Shown here: in pieces, positions 15,005 to 17,418 of the stretch
Numbering within the stretch: the first letter of the stretch is position 1
How the letters are laid out: the number at the start of each line of letters is the position of its first letter
Source: Ruminococcus flavefaciens
Lineage (GTDB): Bacteria > Bacillota > Clostridia > Oscillospirales > Ruminococcaceae
NCBI GenBank assembly: GCA_902792495.1
Contig: CADBAC010000003.1
Span: 1-17,418, forward strand
Direction: 5' to 3'
Length of the DNA: 17,418 nucleotides
Translations under genes and position numbers: made by a program
The notes under the pieces: model-generated
Seen by the model: the letters and a program-made list of their open reading frames with translations, nothing else
Databases searched by the model: none
What the model was told of the DNA's origin: nothing

Positions 15005-15056
15005 AAATATAATTAAATAAACAAAATTGATTTCCGTTGCGTTCTTCATCCCGAAC

Positions 15057-15085
15057 TTGACACAAAGTCAATTTTCCGTTATAAT
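15057..15085 (+). promoter_or_regulatory. Consensus promoter of the dockerin peptidase gene
   Basis: TTGACA, exactly 17 nt, then TATAAT: a full match to the sigma-A-type consensus. A dyad TTGAC-N5-GTCAA (15057-15071) covers the -35 hexamer and the start of the spacer, and could be an operator. The transcript should start near 15092, about 30 nt before the ATG at 15122. Confidence 0.9.
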
Positions 15086-15121
15086 AAATAACATTACTAT
15101 AAAAAAATACAGGAGAGAAAA

Positions 15122-15247
15122 ATGAATTACAAAAAAGCAATCACCCTCTTTATCTCAGCGCTGACACTTTCTGCCGGCACTTCCGCTATGACCGCCAATG
15201 CCGCTGACGGCATTCTCTACGACCAGCATGACGCTAAGTGGAGATAA
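15122..15247 (+). pseudogene. Signal-peptide fragment of the frameshifted dockerin peptidase gene
   Basis: This 41-residue frame begins with an ATG preceded by AGGAGA at a good distance and by a consensus promoter. It encodes a clear signal peptide: MNYKK, a hydrophobic core (ITLFISALTLSAG), then a cleavage site near ANA-AD. It then reads ILYDQHDAKWR and stops at TAA (15245-15247). The next frame continues E-I-K-F-D-K-Y-S-T, which is what should follow W40 in C39-like proteins of this form. Restoring one G to the GG at 15240-15241 would join the two frames as KW-EIKFDKY. So this is the 5' end of the gene annotated at 15238-16191, split by a true one-base deletion or a sequence error. Confidence 0.8.
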
Positions 15248-16191
15248 AATTCGACAAGTATTCAACAACAGCAAGCACTATGGAGTTATCGGGCTGCGGG
15301 ATATTCTCATTCTGCAATGCCATTTATGCTCTCAACGGAACTATCGCCGATGCTTACGAAGTCGCAGACTGGGCTGTGGATATAGGCGGCTACAGACCCG
15401 GTGCAGGCGGTACTTACCGTTACCCCTTCTATCAGCAGGTGGAGGAAGCTTTCGGCGAACGCTACGGTTTCCGTGTTGACGGATACTACACAGGCGCAGT
15501 TACCGATGAAGCGCTGATCGAACATCTGAAAAACGGCGGAGTTGCCGTGGTAAACGTTCCGTGGCACTTCATGGCTATCACAGGCTACAACGAAGAAGAC
15601 GAGACCTACCACGTACTCGAATGCGCTGTTGATATGGAAAAGCGTGGCCTTGAACCCGACAGCTGGGCAACTGCCGAGACAATGAGTACAGGCAGGACCG
15701 AAGTCGGCTGGTATGTGCTTCTCAGCGATACAGGCACAAGCGACCGCACTATCCCCGAAAGCCTTGACATCAACAGCGACGGCTTTGTGAATTCTCTGGA
15801 CACTTCCCTTATTTCCGCAAGATACCACGAAAACGAAACAGGTGATCTTACATCTGCTTTCGGTATGAACGATGATATAAGAAACGCAATAGATGAGTTT
15901 GCGGATATTGACCATGACGGTGTTATAACTCAGCGTGACTCAAGAGTGCTTCTCAGCTGGATAAAGGATATGAACACAACAGGCGATATCAACTGCGACA
16001 ACATAATCGATGCCCGTGACGCTTCGTCCATCCTCAGCTACTACGCTTACGTTTCAGCAGGCATAACCGATGAGGACAACGCAGGCTACAACGACGGTGT
16101 GGCTATCCTCGGAGATTTCAACAGCGACGGTGTTATTGATGCCCGTGATGCTTCCGATATACTCACTCTTTACGCTCAGAATTCCATATAA
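15238..16191 (+). CDS. Papain-like/C39-like cysteine peptidase with two dockerin modules (5' end frameshifted)
   Basis: 317 residues as an uninterrupted frame. Residues 1-165 resemble C39-like peptidases: ELSGCGIFSFCNAIY around candidate catalytic Cys20, then NVPWHFMAITGY with candidate His110, then VLECAVD. Residues 177-317 carry four dockerin-type calcium loops, at 177-188, 223-234, 250-261 and 293-304; the last two share the IIDARDAS/VIDARDAS pattern of ruminococcal dockerins. That makes two dockerin modules, the first more divergent. Dockerins bind cohesins on scaffoldins, so the product should be secreted and join a cellulosome-like complex. The frame lacks a signal peptide and good ribosome binding site of its own; these are in the upstream frame at 15122. 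The GTG at 15238 is only the first start codon in frame. Substrate is unknown. Confidence 0.85.
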   Translation: MEIKFDKYSTTASTMELSGCGIFSFCNAIYALNGTIADAYEVADWAVDIGGYRPGAGGTYRYPFYQQVEEAFGERYGFRVDGYYTGAVTDEALIEHLKNGGVAVVNVPWHFMAITGYNEEDETYHVLECAVDMEKRGLEPDSWATAETMSTGRTEVGWYVLLSDTGTSDRTIPESLDINSDGFVNSLDTSLISARYHENETGDLTSAFGMNDDIRNAIDEFADIDHDGVITQRDSRVLLSWIKDMNTTGDINCDNIIDARDASSILSYYAYVSAGITDEDNAGYNDGVAILGDFNSDGVIDARDASDILTLYAQNSI

Positions 16192-16203
16192 TTTCTATAT
16201 ATC

Positions 16204-16232
16204 TTGAAATTCCCGTAAAGTTGTGATATAAT
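16204..16232 (+). promoter_or_regulatory. Promoter of the LRAT-like gene
   Basis: TTGAAA, 17 nt, then TATAAT with an extended TGA before it. The dyad GTGAT-ATA-ATCAC (16223-16235) overlaps the -10 and might bind a repressor. It begins 13 nt after the dockerin gene stop; no terminator lies between, so read-through is also possible. Confidence 0.85.
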
Positions 16233-16262
16233 CACATTGTAGGACACGTCTTTCTTTATGAT

Positions 16263-16268
16263 AGGAGG
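16263..16268 (+). promoter_or_regulatory. Ribosome binding site of the LRAT-like gene
   Basis: AGGAGG, 7 nt before the ATG at 16276. An earlier in-frame ATG at 16258 would place this site inside the coding sequence, so 16276 is the better start. Confidence 0.8.
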
Positions 16269-16275
16269 ATTCTTT

Positions 16276-16962
16276 ATGGGGAACGAACAGAATTTAGAAT
16301 ACGGCGATGTCATCCGTGTAAACAGAGGCATCTACTATCACTACGGCATCTATGCCGATAACAGGACCGTTTATCAGTACGCCGCAAGAGGCGAAAACGA
16401 AATAAACGGCAATGCAACAGTTCATATCACTACTCTTGAAAAATTCGCAAAGGGCGGAACTGTTCAGAAACTGGATTTTTCCAATCTGCTTATGTCCAGA
16501 AAGGTCACCGTGCTGGAAAATGAAAGCAGCGAACTGAAGTTCAGAAGTGCCTCGGAGTATCTCGCTTACGTCAAGCAGATATGCAAGGCACTGGCTATCG
16601 ACCCTGTGGAGTTTTTCAGGATAGTTAAAGCTATCAGGAGCGATTATAAGCTTTACACTCCGAAACAGACCATCGCAAGGGCGGAAAGCAGACTTGGCGA
16701 GGCTTCTTATAATCTGGCGCTGAACAACTGCGAAAGCTATGCGATGTGGTGCAAAACGGGAGTGAATATCTCCTATCAGACACTGAGCGTCCTTTTCCTT
16801 ATGGGACCGCTTTTCCCTGAGCTTGCACTTTCACGCTATGCAATGACGGCATATTCGCTGTTGACTATCAATTTCGCAGCACTTCCGTCAGTTGTGGCAA
16901 ACAGAGTAGCTACAGATATAGCTTATCTGAAAGACCTGTTTCCGTCAAAGGATAACGAATGA
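16276..16962 (+). CDS. LRAT-domain-like protein (NlpC/P60 superfamily)
   Basis: 228 residues from the ATG chosen by its AGGAGG site. The pattern YGDVIRVNRGIYYHYGIY (9-26, candidate His22), later NNCESYAMWCKTG (150-162, candidate Cys152), is the circularly permuted His-then-Cys order of the LRAT family (NC-E-H-F motif, here NC-E-S-Y). Family members are acyltransferases or thiol hydrolases; the substrate here is unknown. Residues 90-145 form an insert not typical of minimal LRAT domains. The last third (168-208) is hydrophobic (SVLFLMGPLFPELAL and YSLLTINFAALPSVV), so the protein may be membrane-associated. No signal peptide is seen. It has its own promoter and a strong terminator, so it is a single-gene unit next to another papain-fold gene. 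Confidence 0.75.
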   Translation: MGNEQNLEYGDVIRVNRGIYYHYGIYADNRTVYQYAARGENEINGNATVHITTLEKFAKGGTVQKLDFSNLLMSRKVTVLENESSELKFRSASEYLAYVKQICKALAIDPVEFFRIVKAIRSDYKLYTPKQTIARAESRLGEASYNLALNNCESYAMWCKTGVNISYQTLSVLFLMGPLFPELALSRYAMTAYSLLTINFAALPSVVANRVATDIAYLKDLFPSKDNE

Positions 16963-16965
16963 TAA

Positions 16966-17000
16966 ATGAGGGGTGAGTTCCGCTCGCCCCTCATATTTTT
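16966..17000 (+). terminator. Intrinsic terminator of the LRAT-like gene
   Basis: A 12-bp stem ATGAGGGGTGAG / CTCGCCCCTCAT (one G-U pair, loop TTCCG) followed by ATATTTTT. It begins 4 nt after the stop codon. The loop TTCCG is also the loop of the hairpin repeat at 47-70. Confidence 0.9.
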
Positions 17001-17008
17001 GATACTCT

Positions 17009-17036
17009 GTAGGGGCCGCCTTTGGCGGTCCTTTTT
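17009..17036 (+). repeat. GTAG-footed hairpin repeat 8
   Basis: The GTAG foot and stem GGGCCGCC / GGCGGTCC (loop TTT) are followed here by five T. Identical to repeat 5 near the left end of the window. With its T-run it could act as a second terminator. Confidence 0.75.
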
Positions 17037-17068
17037 ATTTATCATTGGAAAAATTGCATATATTCCGA

Positions 17069-17092
17069 AGGTGCACAATGTGCGCACCTACA
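17069..17092 (-). repeat. GTAG-footed hairpin repeat 9
   Basis: AGGTGCACA and TGCGCACCT pair (one mismatch or wobble, loop ATG), followed by ACA so that the minus strand reads TGTAGG into the stem. The foot overlaps the base of the stem. Confidence 0.6.
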
Positions 17093-17116
17093 AGCCAAAC
17101 GTTACATATAACTAAA

Positions 17117-17140
17117 GGGCTGCCAAAGGCAGCCCCTACA
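17117..17140 (-). repeat. GTAG-footed hairpin repeat 10
   Basis: A perfect 8-bp stem GGGCTGCC / GGCAGCCC (loop AAA) followed by CCTACA, foot on the minus strand. Nearly identical to repeat 7. Confidence 0.75.
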
Positions 17141-17170
17141 TATTATATCCGTTGGTATACGGTTTTCACG

Positions 17171-17193
17171 GGCGGATGATATCCGTCCTTACA
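17171..17193 (-). repeat. GTAG-like hairpin repeat 11 (degenerate foot)
   Basis: The stem GGCGGAT / ATCCGTC (loop GAT, one G-U pair) is followed by CTTACA, giving GTAA rather than GTAG at the foot. Counterpart of repeat 3. It lies 4 nt past the aspartate kinase stop; no T-run follows on the minus strand. Confidence 0.55.
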
Positions 17194-17196
17194 TTT

Positions 17197-17418
17197 TTAT
17201 TTCTCAGAATTGATGAACATATCATAGATACGGCGGATAGCCTCGGGGAGGTCGTTCTCGCTTACACCGATGATAACGTTAAGCTCGCTTGAACCCTGAT
17301 CGATAAGCTTAACATTGATGCGTGCATGAGCCATTGAAGCGAAGATACGAGCAACTGTACCTCTTGTGTTCTTCATTCTGCGTCCAACTACAGCCAGCAT
17401 AGCGATTCCGTCCTCTAT
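17197..17418 (-). CDS. Aspartate kinase, C-terminal ACT part (truncated by the window edge)
   Basis: The visible 73 residues run off the right edge in frame, so this is the 3' end of a longer gene. GIAMLAVVGRRMKNTRGTVA, then ASMAHARINVKLIDQGSSE and LNVIIGV, is the second ACT domain typical of aspartate kinases. The enzyme phosphorylates aspartate, the first step to lysine, threonine and methionine; the ACT domains bind the feedback inhibitor. The isoenzyme class cannot be told from this fragment. No T-rich terminator is visible downstream on the minus strand; only hairpin repeats follow. Confidence 0.92.
   Translation of the reverse strand: MEDGIAMLAVVGRRMKNTRGTVARIFASMAHARINVKLIDQGSSELNVIIGVSENDLPEAIRRIYDMFINSEK

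Larger units (their letters stand above)
14938..15008. repeat. 17-bp perfect inverted repeat built from two GTAG hairpins
   Basis: The arm 14938-14954 is the exact reverse complement of 14992-15008, with 37 nt between. Each arm contains TGTAGGGGCTGCC. The two hairpins (14943-14965 and 14981-15004) point in opposite directions, like a two-unit mosaic of REP elements. It lies between divergent promoters. Confidence 0.8.
14810..15056. other. Divergent intergenic region with a nested palindromic element
   Basis: AT-rich DNA between the rimP promoter and the promoter of the dockerin peptidase gene, with no gene that I can support. It contains two GTAG-footed hairpins facing each other (14943-15004). 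Together they make a 17-bp perfect inverted repeat, and they are enclosed by a further 11-bp inverted repeat (14901-14911 and 15023-15033). Confidence 0.7.

Noticed and set aside
15236..15247. Programmed -1 frameshifting to join the signal peptide to the dockerin peptidase
   Set aside because: No X-XXY-YYZ slippery heptamer is present before the stop and no clear downstream structure was seen. A missing base explains the break more simply.

Overview
The window looks like chromosomal DNA of a gut fibre-degrading Ruminococcus or close relative (Oscillospiraceae, Clostridia). The signs are a secreted protein with Ruminococcus-style dockerin repeats (D-A-R-D-A-S-x-I-L motifs), a Gram-positive rimP-nusA-ylxR-ylxQ-infB order, AGGAGG-type ribosome binding sites, E/A/K-rich low-complexity tails, and many short GTAGGGG palindromes between genes. 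The genus is inferred from these features and not from a search.

Layout. Positions 1-430 hold no gene. They contain a cluster of GTAG-footed hairpin repeats, a partly duplicated 57-nt block, and a terminator for genes entering from the right. Positions 435-5850 (minus strand) form one operon, transcribed right to left: ABC ATPase, ABC-2 permease, GldG-like auxiliary protein, DUF4340-like protein, and a small 93-aa protein of unknown function. Its first four genes are translationally coupled or closely packed and match the GldA/GldF/GldG-type ABC module.

Positions 5995-14710 (minus strand) form a second, long, conserved operon for translation and RNA metabolism: rimP, nusA, ylxR, ylxQ, infB, an unrecognised acidic protein, rbfA, nrnA, truB, ribF. 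It begins with a clear promoter (TTGATT-N17-TATAAT). The leader carries a 10-bp terminator-like hairpin just before the rimP ribosome binding site, a plausible NusA-responsive attenuator. A second promoter-like sequence lies directly upstream of infB.

Positions 14793-15121 are a divergent intergenic region with a long palindrome made of two GTAG hairpins. A consensus promoter (TTGACA-N17-TATAAT) then drives a plus-strand gene for a secreted papain-like/C39-like cysteine peptidase with two dockerin modules. Its signal-peptide start and its body are in different frames, consistent with loss of one G. A second strong promoter serves an LRAT-like (NlpC/P60 superfamily) protein ending at 16962, followed by a strong terminator. 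The right end has more GTAG hairpins and the C-terminal ACT part of an aspartate kinase (minus strand, truncated by the window edge).

Most coding content is housekeeping. The less explained parts are the repeat family, the frameshifted dockerin peptidase, the LRAT-like protein, the acidic protein inside the infB-rbfA cluster, and the role of the Gld-like ABC module.
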